A DNA stretch of 34,443 nt from an uncultured Eubacterium sp. (lineage in GTDB: Bacteria > Bacillota > Clostridia > Lachnospirales > Lachnospiraceae). Below are positions 16,940 through 26,462 of this stretch, piece after piece. The notes beneath the pieces were generated by a model. That model did no database searches, was not told the DNA's origin, and was given only the letters and a program-made list of their open reading frames with translations. Positions within the stretch are counted from its first letter, which is position 1. Each line of letters starts with the position of its first letter. The position numbers and the translations under genes are program-made. Location of the stretch: positions 1-34,443 of the forward strand of contig CAMUHY010000024.1 in NCBI GenBank assembly GCA_947088865.1. Direction: 5' to 3'.

Positions 16940-17737
16940 ATGAAAATGGGGTGTATAATAGAATATATGCAGGAAGAGATTAAGTCATACGCATACAGTG
17001 AACAAAGAGAATTAAAAGAAATCAATATTTTGCAGACAGTAAAGTCCATTGGAACACATGCGTTTTATAATTGTCGAAATTTGCGAAAAATATCATTATA
17101 TGATGGGATTATTGATATTGGTGACGGGGCGTTTAAAAACTGTTATTCATTAAAGGAAATTGATATTGTCCGCACAACAAATCATACCAAAACACTTAAG
17201 GGAATATTGTCGGAGGTCAATAATGAGGTAACCGTTACAATACATTACAATGATAGTGTATCAAAATTAATATTTCCATATTATTTATATAATTATGAAG
17301 AAAATACACCAGCAAGAATTGTCAACCAGATTACAGAGGGCAGCGGAATACAGTATAGAGAGTGTATCATGGGAGAAGATATTGATTATATCCAGTACGA
17401 TAAATTGTTTGAATCTGGACGGCATATCGATGTGCTGGACTGTGCATGGAAGATAGCTTGCGTTCGTTTAAAATATCCATATAAGCTTTCAGATATAGCA
17501 AAAAGGCAATATATATCATATCTTGAAAAAGAATGTGTCCATCTTATTAATCATATGGTTGAGTTAGAAAATCTAAATGAATTAAAAATGTTGTTGGATA
17601 TGGATATTTGCAGCAGGGATAATTTAATGAAATGTATAGATAATGCTAGAGCAAATGGACAGATGGAAGGTTTGGGAATTTTGTTGGCTTATCAGAAGGA
17701 AAAATATGGAGCAGTCAGAAAAAAATTTGAATGGTAA
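16940..17737 (+). CDS. BspA-type leucine-rich repeat protein, first gene of a VWA/MoxR operon
   Basis: A 265-residue soluble protein. Residues about 25-80 hold two LRR_5 (BspA) repeats: SIGTHAFYNCRNLRKISLYDG and IGDGAFKNCYSLKEID. The remaining 180 residues are not recognised; they contain a helical C-terminal half (YISYLEKECVHLINHMVELENLNELKMLL). BspA repeats are used for protein binding. The C-terminus overlaps the next gene by 32 bases, so translation is probably coupled. No clean ribosome site marks the start; ATG 16967 is an alternative. It may be the substrate-recognition or adaptor part of the AAA/VWA pair, by context only. Confidence 0.7.
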   Translation: MKMGCIIEYMQEEIKSYAYSEQRELKEINILQTVKSIGTHAFYNCRNLRKISLYDGIIDIGDGAFKNCYSLKEIDIVRTTNHTKTLKGILSEVNNEVTVTIHYNDSVSKLIFPYYLYNYEENTPARIVNQITEGSGIQYRECIMGEDIDYIQYDKLFESGRHIDVLDCAWKIACVRLKYPYKLSDIAKRQYISYLEKECVHLINHMVELENLNELKMLLDMDICSRDNLMKCIDNARANGQMEGLGILLAYQKEKYGAVRKKFEW

Positions 17738-19016
17738 ACAAAGTGCATTAAAAGAGTGGGAACAATTGGGCAAAAAAGTTCTTGACACTTCAAAACAGGA
17801 GTTATGTATAGCAATGCGCTATCTCTTTCGCCCTCTAAACATGTTGACATATAGTTTAAATCGTCAGATAAAATTTCTTGCAACCGATGGAAAACAACTC
17901 TATTTTAATCCCATGTTGTTAATACAACGATATAAAAATAATCCTATTGATATCAATAGAGCCTATTTTCATATGATTATGCACTGCCTGTTCCGCCATG
18001 TCTATGATACGGAAGGCAAAGATAGACAGTGTTGGGATTTGGCTTGTGATATTTGTGCGGAATTTCTGGTTGACAGCATTTCACTGTCTTGTGTGATGCG
18101 ACCAGAAAATACACAAAAAGAAATGATTTATAAGCGTGTTGCGTCAGCTTCAGGCGTGATGAGCGCGCCGAGCGTATATTATGCGCTGCAAGGATTTTCA
18201 CAGAGAGAACTAGATAAATTGAGTGGTTCAGAGCTGTTTGTGGTGGATTCCCATGATTACTGGTATCAAGATAATGATGAAAGTCAAGAAGAACAATGGC
18301 GGGATGCCGCAAAAAAAATGCAGTCCACATTGGCTTTTGATTCAGGCAGAGGAGATACAAAAGGCAATCTTGCCAAAGCTCTTAATGCAGTAACGCATAA
18401 AAATATTTCCTATAAAGATTTCTTAAGAAAATTTGCAGTGACACATGAAAAGATGCATATTGATATGGATTCATTTGATTATGGATATTATCATTATGGA
18501 TTATCATTATATGGCAATATCCCATTAATTGAAGAGTTAGAATATAAAGAAGAAACAGGAATTGAAGATTTTGTTATTGTAATAGACACATCAGGTTCTT
18601 GTGCTTCCAATTTAATACAAAAATTTTTAAATGTAACATTTTCAATCTTTGCAGAAAAAGAAAATTTTTTTGAGAAAATGAATATACACATGATACAATG
18701 TGATAATGAAATTCAAGAAGATAGGGTGATTTCTACATTTGATGAATTAGAACAATATAAAAAGGATTTTGTGGCAAAAGGATTTGGAGGTACTGATTTT
18801 AGACCAGCCTTTCATTATATCAATACCTTACGAAGCGAGGGGCAGTTAAAAAGATTGAAGGGTGTATTGTATTTTACAGATGGTTATGGTATATATCCAG
18901 AATGTAAACCAGTATATGATACAGCGTTTATATTTTTAGGTGACTATGATTCGGATAGAAAGGTTCCTGCATGGGCTATTCGAGTAGATTTGCCGGAAGA
19001 TAAGATGGAGGCTTGA
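17706..19016 (+). CDS. VWA-like protein with metallopeptidase-type N-terminal domain (DUF2201-like)
   Basis: A 436-residue protein. An N-terminal helical region contains FHMIMHCLFRH then WDLACDICAEFLV, resembling the H-rich zinc helix of the DUF2201 putative metallopeptidases but lacking the HE pair of a standard HExxH. The C-terminal half is a von Willebrand A fold with a full MIDAS: DTSGS (from Asp294), a Thr in GGTDFRPAF and YFTDGYG. Such proteins are paired with MoxR AAA ATPases, as seen next. Start 17706 has AAGGA six bases upstream; longer in-frame starts lie inside the previous gene and lack sites. Biochemical activity of the peptidase-like part is uncertain. Confidence 0.8.
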   Translation: MEQSEKNLNGKQSALKEWEQLGKKVLDTSKQELCIAMRYLFRPLNMLTYSLNRQIKFLATDGKQLYFNPMLLIQRYKNNPIDINRAYFHMIMHCLFRHVYDTEGKDRQCWDLACDICAEFLVDSISLSCVMRPENTQKEMIYKRVASASGVMSAPSVYYALQGFSQRELDKLSGSELFVVDSHDYWYQDNDESQEEQWRDAAKKMQSTLAFDSGRGDTKGNLAKALNAVTHKNISYKDFLRKFAVTHEKMHIDMDSFDYGYYHYGLSLYGNIPLIEELEYKEETGIEDFVIVIDTSGSCASNLIQKFLNVTFSIFAEKENFFEKMNIHMIQCDNEIQEDRVISTFDELEQYKKDFVAKGFGGTDFRPAFHYINTLRSEGQLKRLKGVLYFTDGYGIYPECKPVYDTAFIFLGDYDSDRKVPAWAIRVDLPEDKMEA

Positions 19017-19114
19017 AATTTTCAATCATGGGATTTGTGCCTGCATATTGCTTAACGCAAACCCGTAAGAATTTTTTGTTTTTGAGCAAAAATAGTCCAG
19101 AAATGAGGAAAAAT

Positions 19115-20596
19115 ATGAATATAAAAAGAGCAAAGCAAGAGATTAAAAATACAGTAAAAGCATATTTGGCGCAAGATGAGAATGGGCAATATAAGATTGA
19201 TTCCATAAGACAGCGTCCTATTTTATTAATTGGACCGCCAGGAATTGGAAAGACTGCTATTATGGAGCAAGTGGCAAGAGAGTGTAAGATAGGGCTTGCT
19301 GCTTATACTATGACACATCATACAAGACAGAGTGCGATGGGGCTTCCATTTATAGAAAAGAAAGTATTTGACGGTAAAGAATATAGTGTTACTTCTTATA
19401 CCATGAGTGAAATTATAGCATCGGTCAATGAAATTATGGAAAATACAGGATTGAGACAAGGCATTTTATTTATTGATGAAATTAATTGTGTTTCAGAAAC
19501 ACTCTTGCCAATTATGTTGCAGTTTCTCCAGGCAAAAACCTTTGGCAATGCGAAAGTTCCAAGCGGCTGGATTATTGTTGCAGCAGGCAATCCAGCAGAA
19601 TATAATCATTCTGTAAGAGATTTTGATGTGGTTACATTAGACCGAGTAAAATATATTGAGGTGGAGCCTGATTATTCAATATGGAAAGAATACGCGATAA
19701 AACAAGGTGTGCATAGAAGTATTCTTTCTTACCTTGATGCCAGACAGGAGCATTTTTATCAAATAGAGACAACCGTAGACGGAAAACGATTTGTGACAGC
19801 AAGGGGCTGGGAAGACTTATCTACATTTTTAAAAGCATATGAAGAATTAGGTATTGAGGCAGATATTGGAGTGATTGAACAATATATAAGACAGCCTGAT
19901 ATAGCAATGGATTATGCAAATTATTTGTCCTTATATTACAAATATGAAAAGGCGTATAGTGTTACTGATATTTTAGAAGGCAAAGCAGCGGATAGTATGT
20001 ATAAAAGGGCTGAAAATGCTCCTTTTGATGAGCGTGTCAGTATTGTCAGTCTTATGCTTGGCAGTCTTAATGCACGTTTTAAACAGTATTATTATGAAAA
20101 CAAATGTACAGAAGAGGTTTTTCATATACTAAAAAAATTTCAGCAAAATCAATCGTTGGATTTTGGTGAGTTGGCAAAAGAATACCGTGCTGATTATATC
20201 GAAAAAAAACGCGGTCATCTGCTAGAAAATGAAGAAATTTATGTAAAGCTAAATGTGTTAGAACTCCTTTCAAAATATGATGAATTATTAAAAGCACAGA
20301 GTGAAAAGAGTCATGATGAGAAATTTCAATTGCTTACAAAAGAATTTGCAAAATTATCAGAAAAGTTAGAAAAAACAGCTTTTGATATTTCAAAAAATTT
20401 GGAGAATAGTTTTGATTTTGCCGAGAAAGTTTTTTTAATGGGACCAGAGATGGTATTGTTTGTCACAGAACTTGCAGCAGGGTTTTACAGTTTGGCGTTT
20501 ATACAGGAAAATGACTGCGAGCGATTTTATCAATACAATAAAAGTATGTTAAGGGATTCTGCAAGAGAAAAATTATTGCAAGAAATAGAGTCGTAA
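19115..20596 (+). CDS. MoxR-type AAA+ ATPase
   Basis: A 493-residue ATPase. Walker A is GPPGIGKT (residues 40-47), Walker B is ILFIDEIN, and sensor 1 is WIIVAAGNPAEYN, in the MoxR arrangement. A C-terminal half of about 200 helical, charged residues follows. MoxR ATPases act as chaperone-like remodelers with a VWA partner, here encoded just upstream. Start 19115 follows GAGGA at good spacing. The open frame extends upstream to overlap the VWA stop, but those codons look non-coding (TRKNFLFLSKN). The trio suggests one complex: LRR adaptor, MIDAS partner and motor. Confidence 0.87.
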   Translation: MNIKRAKQEIKNTVKAYLAQDENGQYKIDSIRQRPILLIGPPGIGKTAIMEQVARECKIGLAAYTMTHHTRQSAMGLPFIEKKVFDGKEYSVTSYTMSEIIASVNEIMENTGLRQGILFIDEINCVSETLLPIMLQFLQAKTFGNAKVPSGWIIVAAGNPAEYNHSVRDFDVVTLDRVKYIEVEPDYSIWKEYAIKQGVHRSILSYLDARQEHFYQIETTVDGKRFVTARGWEDLSTFLKAYEELGIEADIGVIEQYIRQPDIAMDYANYLSLYYKYEKAYSVTDILEGKAADSMYKRAENAPFDERVSIVSLMLGSLNARFKQYYYENKCTEEVFHILKKFQQNQSLDFGELAKEYRADYIEKKRGHLLENEEIYVKLNVLELLSKYDELLKAQSEKSHDEKFQLLTKEFAKLSEKLEKTAFDISKNLENSFDFAEKVFLMGPEMVLFVTELAAGFYSLAFIQENDCERFYQYNKSMLRDSAREKLLQEIES

Positions 20597-20608
20597 ATTA
20601 TTATGGAA

Positions 20609-20644
20609 AAGATTGTTGTGTATAAAAATCTGTTGTACAATCTT
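20609..20644 (+). promoter_or_regulatory. Inverted repeat before the ABC transporter gene
   Basis: AAGATTGT (20609-20616) is inverted exactly at 20637-20644 (ACAATCTT), in the 100-base gap between the MoxR and ABC genes. It could be an operator or leader hairpin. No T run follows. Confidence 0.35.
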
Positions 20645-20699
20645 GTCGAAACGTATATTATTGATTGGCTTTTCAATGAATGAAAGTGAGGAGGGAAAA

Positions 20700-23342
20700 A
20701 TGTTAGAGTTAAAAGGAATTAAAAAAGATTACCAGACTGGTATATCGGATGTATGGGCTTTAAAAGGGATTGATTTGCGATTTCGCGATTGCGAGTTTGT
20801 ATCCATTTTAGGACAATCGGGCTGTGGCAAGACAACATTGCTCAATATTATTGGCGGTTTAGACCAATATACAGAAGGGGATTTAAAAATTAACAACAAA
20901 TCCACAAAAGATTTTAAGGATAGGGATTGGGATACGTACAGGAATAATTCCATAGGATTTGTGTTTCAAAGTTACAACTTGATACCCCATCAGACGGTAT
21001 TATCCAATGTGGAGTTAGCGCTTACCTTATCTGGTGTATCAAAAAGCGAGCGAAGAAAAAGGGCAAAAGATGCACTCGAACAGGTGGGATTAGGTGAGCA
21101 TATTCACAAAAAGCCAAACCAAATGTCCGGAGGACAGATGCAGCGAGTTGCCATTGCAAGGGCGTTGGTTAATAATCCAGATATTTTGCTTGCTGATGAG
21201 CCAACAGGTGCGCTTGATACAGAGACTAGTGTGCAGATTATGGAGATTTTAAAAGAGATTTCTAAAGACCGCTTAATTATTATGGTAACGCATAATCCAG
21301 AATTGGCAAATCAATATTCTACAAGAATTATTCGACTTTTAGACGGAAAGATTACAGGGGATTCTAATCCATATACAAAAGAGCAGATGGAATCTGATAT
21401 ACAGGCAAAAGAAAAAAAGGCGGCAAATGTCCATAAAAAAGCGGCTAAAACGTCAATGTCTATGGTTACAGCATTATCATTAAGTTTAAATAACTTGATG
21501 ACAAAAAAGACAAGAACATTTCTTACAGCATTTGCAGGAAGTATCGGTATTATTGGCATTGCGCTGATATTGTCTATTTCTCATGGCATCCAAAATTATA
21601 TTGATAGAGTACAAAGAGATACGCTGTCTAGTTATCCAATAACATTGCAGCAAGAAAGCGTTGATATTGGAGGATTGGTTGAATCGATGGCGGGAAGCCA
21701 TGAAGGCGGTGAACATGGAAACGATAAAATATATTCTAATAATATTATGACCGATATGGTTAATACAACCGTTGCAAAAGTAAACAGCAATAATCTTAAA
21801 AAATTTAGAACCTATATTGAAGAGCATAAAAGTGAGTTGGATACATACCTTAGTGATGTAAAATACAGTTATTCGCCAACGTTGTATATATTTGACAAGA
21901 ACGAAGATGATGAGGCTGTTCAATTAAATCCAAGTACAATTATGGAAAATATGTATGGCATGACTGCTAGTCAGGGCGGAATGATGTCAACAAGTATGTC
22001 AAACAGCAGTGTTTGGAATCAGCTTCTTGACAATCAAAAGCTTTTAGATGAACAATACGACTTAATAGCTGGCTCATGGCCAACGGCGTATGATGAAGTT
22101 ATGCTTGTTATCAATGAACATAATGAAATTGTGGATTATACGATGTATTCATTGGGATTTAAAGACCCTGATGAAGTAAAGACCATTTTTAAAAATGTGA
22201 TGGCAGGTGAAGGCTTTGAAAGCACGGATGTAGAACTTACATATGAAGAAGCATTAGAAAAAACATTTAAATTAATATTGCCTACGGACTTTTATCAATA
22301 TAATGAAAAGACGAAGACGTGGGACGATATGAGAGAAGACAAGGCTTATATGAAGGAGCTTGTTGACAATGCCAAAGAAATTAAGATAAGCGGTATTATC
22401 AGACCTAATCCAGATGCGGTAAACACATCTATCAATAATGGCATTGGCTATACCAAAGAGCTTATGCTCTACATTATTGAAGAAATTGAAAAGACAGAGA
22501 TTGTAAAACAGCAGGAAGCAGACACAACCGTAGATGTATTTACAGGAATCCCATTTGACAATGACAAAGATACACCAATTACAATGGATGATGTCAATGC
22601 TTATGTAAGCTCGCTTCCAGAGCAAGAACAGACACAATTGCAGATGATATTTTCGACAATGTCCGAAGAGCAGATTCTTGAAATGTTTAGACAGTCTTTA
22701 AAAGCCCAGACAACAGAGGCGACGTATGAGAGCAATAAAACGCTTTTAGGTATCACAAGCGAGGATAATCCTTCACAGATAGATATTTATGCCAAAGATT
22801 TTGAATCCAAAGAAAAGCTTGAAGATTTTATTAAACAATATAATGATGAGGCAAAAAATGATGGAAGGGAAGATGATGTGATTAATTATACCGATATTGT
22901 AGGAATTATGATGTCATCTGTCAGTACTATTATAACAGCAATTTCATCTGTTTTAATTGCATTTGTGGCAATCTCTTTAGTGGTTTCATCCATTATGATT
23001 GGTATTATCACCTATATTTCAGTTTTGGAAAGAACAAAAGAAATTGGTGTGCTGCGAAGTATTGGCGCTTCTAAAAAAGATATTTCCAGAGTGTTTAATG
23101 CAGAAACTTTAATTGAAGGTTTTGTTTCAGGTGCATTGGGCATTGTTATTACATTATTATTATGTATACCTGCCAATGCGATTATAAAAAGCGTGACAGA
23201 TATATCAAATGTTGCTAAAATGCCAGTAGGGGGAGCTGTGATATTGGTGGCAATCAGTATGATTTTGACAACGATTGCAGGTTTGATACCAGCAAAATTA
23301 GCGGCAAAGAAAGACCCTGTGGTGGCGTTGAGAACAGAATAG
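20700..23342 (+). CDS. MacB-type ABC transporter, fused ATPase and permease
   Basis: An 880-residue fusion. Residues about 1-220 are the ATPase: Walker [11 protein letters not shown]-loop [13 protein letters not shown], signature [15 protein letters not shown] and Walker [13 protein letters not shown]. Transmembrane helix 1 follows ([17 protein letters not shown]), then an extracytoplasmic domain of about 450 residues, then three C-terminal helices in FtsX form ([56 protein letters not shown] and a final helix). MacB-like transporters move substrates by mechanotransmission, exporting peptides, antibiotics or lipoproteins; the cargo here is not known. A ribosome site GAGGAGG lies before 20700; the upstream extension is ignored. 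Confidence 0.92.
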   Translation: MLELKGIKKDYQTGISDVWALKGIDLRFRDCEFVSILGQSGCGKTTLLNIIGGLDQYTEGDLKINNKSTKDFKDRDWDTYRNNSIGFVFQSYNLIPHQTVLSNVELALTLSGVSKSERRKRAKDALEQVGLGEHIHKKPNQMSGGQMQRVAIARALVNNPDILLADEPTGALDTETSVQIMEILKEISKDRLIIMVTHNPELANQYSTRIIRLLDGKITGDSNPYTKEQMESDIQAKEKKAANVHKKAAKTSMSMVTALSLSLNNLMTKKTRTFLTAFAGSIGIIGIALILSISHGIQNYIDRVQRDTLSSYPITLQQESVDIGGLVESMAGSHEGGEHGNDKIYSNNIMTDMVNTTVAKVNSNNLKKFRTYIEEHKSELDTYLSDVKYSYSPTLYIFDKNEDDEAVQLNPSTIMENMYGMTASQGGMMSTSMSNSSVWNQLLDNQKLLDEQYDLIAGSWPTAYDEVMLVINEHNEIVDYTMYSLGFKDPDEVKTIFKNVMAGEGFESTDVELTYEEALEKTFKLILPTDFYQYNEKTKTWDDMREDKAYMKELVDNAKEIKISGIIRPNPDAVNTSINNGIGYTKELMLYIIEEIEKTEIVKQQEADTTVDVFTGIPFDNDKDTPITMDDVNAYVSSLPEQEQTQLQMIFSTMSEEQILEMFRQSLKAQTTEATYESNKTLLGITSEDNPSQIDIYAKDFESKEKLEDFIKQYNDEAKNDGREDDVINYTDIVGIMMSSVSTIITAISSVLIAFVAISLVVSSIMIGIITYISVLERTKEIGVLRSIGASKKDISRVFNAETLIEGFVSGALGIVITLLLCIPANAIIKSVTDISNVAKMPVGGAVILVAISMILTTIAGLIPAKLAAKKDPVVALRTE

Positions 23343-23373
23343 TATTGCAGATTGAGTAAGAATGAGGATTAAA

Positions 23374-24081
23374 ATGAAGTATTTAATTGATACCCATACG
23401 CATACCATAGCCAGCGGTCATGCGTATAATACGATTGATGAGATGACAAGACATGCAAACAAAATAGGTCTTGCCAATTTGGCTATAACAGAACATGCTC
23501 CCAAGATGCCCGGAAGCAGTGATAAGCTTTATTTTTATAATCTTCCTATTGTGCCAAAAGAAAAATATGGCGTTCATCGTTTGATGGGCTGTGAATTAAA
23601 TATTATAGATTATAATGGAAAAGTTGACCTTAGTCCGAAAAAATTAGAGAAAATGGATATTGTTATTGCAAGTTTGCATATTCCCTGTATAAAGCCGGGA
23701 AGCATTGATGAAAATACAACAGCTCTTATAAAATGCTGTGAAAATCCGCTTATTCATATTATAGGGCATCCCGATGATGGACGGTATCCTATTTATTATG
23801 AGGCGCTTGTGGAGGCGGCGGCTAAAACACATACATTGATTGAATTGAATAATACGTCGTTAAATGCCACTGGACCAAGACAGGGTGCCTATGAAAATGA
23901 TATAAAGTTATTAAAATTATGCAAAGAAAAAAATGTGTGTATCTGTCTTGGCAGTGATGCCCATATTGAAGAGTCCATAGGGGTATTTGACAATTGTGAA
24001 AAGGTATTAAATGAGGTTGATTTTCCAGAGCGATTAATTGCAAATTTAGATATGGAGCTGATGAGAAGCTATTTGACATAG
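23374..24081 (+). CDS. PHP-domain phosphoesterase (YcdX-like)
   Basis: A 235-residue protein with the PHP metal motifs in order: DTHTHT at the start, AITEHAP (motif II), GCELNI (motif III), ASLHIP and HIIGHPDDGRYP, ELNNTS, and a C-terminal GSDAH. These coordinate a metal cluster used to hydrolyse phosphoesters. The small-molecule substrate is unknown. The ATG at 23374 is preceded by TGAGGA with five bases between; the earlier ATG at 23362 overlaps that site. It lies 31 bases after the ABC transporter and could share its transcript. A repeat copy begins at the stop codon. Confidence 0.88.
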   Translation: MKYLIDTHTHTIASGHAYNTIDEMTRHANKIGLANLAITEHAPKMPGSSDKLYFYNLPIVPKEKYGVHRLMGCELNIIDYNGKVDLSPKKLEKMDIVIASLHIPCIKPGSIDENTTALIKCCENPLIHIIGHPDDGRYPIYYEALVEAAAKTHTLIELNNTSLNATGPRQGAYENDIKLLKLCKEKNVCICLGSDAHIEESIGVFDNCEKVLNEVDFPERLIANLDMELMRSYLT

Positions 24082-24180
24082 ACTTGTCTGCTTCAGTGGG
24101 GATATAAACGCCCTCTGAAAAGCTATAATCTATAATAACAGCTAGGCAGTTTAAGCAATGAGCGGAGTGGATTACGAATA
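24082..24180 (+). repeat. Repeat copy C (IS605-end-like, no left hairpin)
   Basis: Aligns with copy D from GACTTG onward: CTTCAGTGGGG with CCCTCTGAA (hairpin 2), AAGCTATAATC, AGCTAGGCAGTTTAAG, AGCGGAGTGGATTACGAATAT. The left hairpin and the TTTAAC start are missing. It begins at the PHP stop codon. Confidence 0.55.
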
Positions 24181-24189
24181 TTTTTTCAC

Positions 24190-24223
24190 TATCTTGCATT
24201 TATGCGTTGCTTGATGCAAGATA
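24190..24223 (+). terminator. Hairpin after repeat C
   Basis: TATCTTGCAT (24190-24199) is inverted exactly at 24214-24223. A T run (TTTTTT, 24181-24186) precedes rather than follows it, so it is a weak + strand terminator but could end minus-strand RNA. Confidence 0.4.
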
Positions 24224-24276
24224 TTTGACTAATATAAGATAACATAATAATTTAGCAATGTAGACACAAAGTTACT

Positions 24277-24314
24277 AAAAAAGTTCTTTAGGATTTTTTA
24301 ATCTAAAGTTTTTT
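24277..24314 (+). promoter_or_regulatory. Attenuator-like hairpin before the DUF1836 gene
   Basis: CTTTAG (24286-24291) pairs with CTAAAG (24303-24308) and the flanking AAAAAA (24277-24282) with TTTTTT (24309-24314), giving a stem with a T run 33 bases before the start codon. A possible promoter, TTGACT (24225-24230) with TAATTT 17 bases on, lies upstream, so it would be transcribed as leader. Terminator for the upstream genes is the alternative. Confidence 0.45.
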
Positions 24315-24346
24315 GTGCAAAAAGCAGCGCAGAAATGGAGTACTAT

Positions 24347-24961
24347 ATGAATGACAATATGGAATCAGTAGAAAATGTTTTGCGGAAATTAGCAAAAATA
24401 AATTATATTAAACCTGGTGAGGTTCCTAATATTAATCTATATATGGACCAAGTTACAACATTTATGGATGAACATTTAAGCGATAGCAAGCGACATGAAA
24501 ATGATAAGATTTTAACAAAAACGATGATAAACAATTATACAAAGAATGACTTGCTGCCGCCTCCAGTGCGTAAAAAATATTCCAAAGACCATCTCTATGT
24601 ATTGGCATTTATATATTATTTTAAAAATATTTTGTCCATAAGTGATATTCAAAAATTAATAAAACCGCTTACAGATAATTTTTTTGATACAGATGAAACG
24701 CCAAACCTTGATAACGTATACAGAGAAATATATAATATGTGTAAATCACAGGCAGCAAGCCTTTCCAGAGATGTGTTAGAAAAGGCAAAAAAAGCATCTA
24801 ATTCATTTCAGTATTTAGATAATCAGGAAGAAAAAGATTTTCTTGAATTATTTTCTATGGTATCGCTGCTTAGTTTTGATGTATATATGAAAAAGAATAT
24901 GATTGAATCACTTATTGATGATTATACATCAAAACATGGCGATAAAGAGACAAATTCTTAA
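24347..24961 (+). CDS. DUF1836 domain protein (MerR-like HTH, putative regulator)
   Basis: A 204-residue protein. The DUF1836 region at about residues 50-130 includes KTMINNYTKNDLLPPPVRKKYSKDHLYVLAFIYYFKNILSI, which has a winged-helix DNA-binding look (MINNYTKN helix then basic turn). The C-terminus is helical. The function is not known. Start 24347 has GGAG six bases upstream; the earlier ATG at 24335 overlaps that site. An attenuator-like hairpin lies in its leader. Confidence 0.8.
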   Translation: MNDNMESVENVLRKLAKINYIKPGEVPNINLYMDQVTTFMDEHLSDSKRHENDKILTKTMINNYTKNDLLPPPVRKKYSKDHLYVLAFIYYFKNILSISDIQKLIKPLTDNFFDTDETPNLDNVYREIYNMCKSQAASLSRDVLEKAKKASNSFQYLDNQEEKDFLELFSMVSLLSFDVYMKKNMIESLIDDYTSKHGDKETNS

Positions 24962-24999
24962 GAACAAATAAGATTTACCTATGGCGATGGCAACATAAA

Positions 25000-25293
25000 T
25001 TAAGAATGGTTATCAATTCTGTCAAATAATTTGTTATAGCTGCCATTGCCATAAATAAGAGAACGGTTTACACGGCTTATCGTAGCTGTGGAAGCCCCCG
25101 TTGCTTTTGCTATTTCTGTGTAAGTTTTTTTGTCTTTGAGCATTTTTGCTACCTCAAATCGTTGTGAAAAGGATAATATTTCATTAATGGTACAGATATC
25201 CTCAAGAAATTCAAGACATTCTTTTTTATCGTTTAAATTTAAAAGTGCGTTGGCAAATAAGTCAACAGAAGAAGTTTTTAATTTATCATTCAT
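25000..25293 (-). CDS. yerC: YerC/YecD family TrpR-like DNA-binding protein
   Basis: A 97-residue single-domain protein. LEDICTINEILSFSQRFEVAKML and TYTEIAKATGASTATISRVNRSLIYG give the TrpR-type helix-turn-helix, with IYGNGSYNKLFDRI at the end. Family members are small repressors found widely in Firmicutes, often near pcrA, as here with pcrA some 2.3 kb away. Its effector and targets are unknown. It is transcribed divergently from the PspA gene. Confidence 0.9.
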   Translation of the reverse strand: MNDKLKTSSVDLFANALLNLNDKKECLEFLEDICTINEILSFSQRFEVAKMLKDKKTYTEIAKATGASTATISRVNRSLIYGNGSYNKLFDRIDNHS

Positions 25294-25450
25294 AATGTAT
25301 TTCCTTTATATTTGTTAAATTGCAGAGCATTTTATTTTTATAAGCAATAAATCAGGTGACATATTTTTAATTAGTTTAACACATTAAAGTTATAAGGTAA
25401 AGCGATAAATAATATATTATAGAGTAAGTTAAAGTAATTAAAAGTAATAG

Positions 25451-25479
25451 TTGTAATATTTTATCGCACATGGTATGAT
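25451..25479 (+). promoter_or_regulatory. Candidate promoter of the PspA-YdjI operon
   Basis: TTGTAA (25451-25456) and TATGAT (25474-25479), 17 bases apart. The roughly 195-base leader holds two hairpins: CCCATTT/AAATGGG (25602-25608 with 25618-25624) and GCCGC/GCGGC (25645-25649 with 25655-25659), the latter ending three bases before the ribosome site. The rest of the 380-base gap, 25294-25450, shows nothing I can name. Confidence 0.45.
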
Positions 25480-25674
25480 TTCCTTATACATAAACATTGG
25501 TAATTGTATAGGTAAATGTTCCAAAATAATGCTATAAAAATACATGGGTTCTTTGGCATAAAAGTATACAAGGTACAAATGTGCGGTATGATATTGGGCT
25601 GCCCATTTGCTTTTATAAAATGGGGGAATTTACAAATTGATATTGCCGCAGTTGGCGGCTGATAGGAGGATTTA

Positions 25675-26358
25675 ATGGGAATTTTAACAAGATTTAAGGA
25701 CATTATGGCATCAAATATCAATGCGCTTCTTGATAAGTGTGAAGACCCTGAAAAAATGATTGACCAGTATATGAGAAATCTTGAGAGTGATTTAGGGAAA
25801 GTTAAAGCTGAAACGGCTTCTGTTATGGCAGAAGAGTCAAGAGCTAAAAGAGAATTAAATGAATGTACAGAGCAAATTAATAAGATGCAGACTTATGCTG
25901 AAAAGGCTTTGATGGCAGGCAATGAAAGTGATGCAAGAACATTTTTGGAGAAAAAACAATCTCTTGTCAATACGCAGTCTGCTCTTTCGCAATCCTATGA
26001 TATTGCAAAAAATAACGCAGATAAGATGCGTCAGATGCATGATAAACTTGTTAAGGATATCCAGAGTCTTGAGTCAAGAAGAGCTGCAATTAAAGCTACT
26101 GTAAAGGCTGCAAAAGCACAGGAGAGAATCAATAAAGTTGGAAGCAGTGTGACAGGCGCTAATAATAGTATGGAAGCATTCTCAAAGATGGAAGCAAAGG
26201 CAAATAAGATGCTTGACGAGGCAAATGCGATGGCAGAATTGAATCAGACTGCTGAAAATGCGGATATTGACAATCTTGCAGCAAAGTATGATGCCACTCC
26301 AAGCAATGCCGAAGTTGATGATGAACTTGCAGCATTAAAAGCAAAGATGGGATTATAA
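25675..26358 (+). CDS. PspA/IM30 (Vipp1) family membrane-stress protein
   Basis: The 227-residue protein is almost all helix and coiled coil, as in PspA. It opens MGILTRFKDIMASNINALLDKCEDPEKMIDQYM, the membrane-binding amphipathic start, and continues with SEARTFLEKKQSL-type repeats and the C-terminal helix. PspA proteins assemble on damaged membranes and form ESCRT-like rods. GGAGG at 25665 sets the start. The next gene is the SPFH/zinc-ribbon protein, the same pairing as B. subtilis ydjF and ydjI. Confidence 0.92.
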   Translation: MGILTRFKDIMASNINALLDKCEDPEKMIDQYMRNLESDLGKVKAETASVMAEESRAKRELNECTEQINKMQTYAEKALMAGNESDARTFLEKKQSLVNTQSALSQSYDIAKNNADKMRQMHDKLVKDIQSLESRRAAIKATVKAAKAQERINKVGSSVTGANNSMEAFSKMEAKANKMLDEANAMAELNQTAENADIDNLAAKYDATPSNAEVDDELAALKAKMGL

Positions 26359-26462
26359 TAAATAAAAAATATTTGTAAGTAAAATAAATGATATTATTGA
26401 TGCAATAAGTAATTATAATATATTGATACAGTGTGATAATAAAATGAAGAAATGAGGCAGAT

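Noticed and set aside
19013-19114. Longer MoxR start overlapping the VWA stop codon
   Set aside because: The extra codons look non-coding and no ribosome site precedes them, while GAGGA precedes 19115.
24190-24223. Ordinary strong terminator for the PHP gene
   Set aside because: The stem is good but no T run follows on the + strand, so it is listed as weak.
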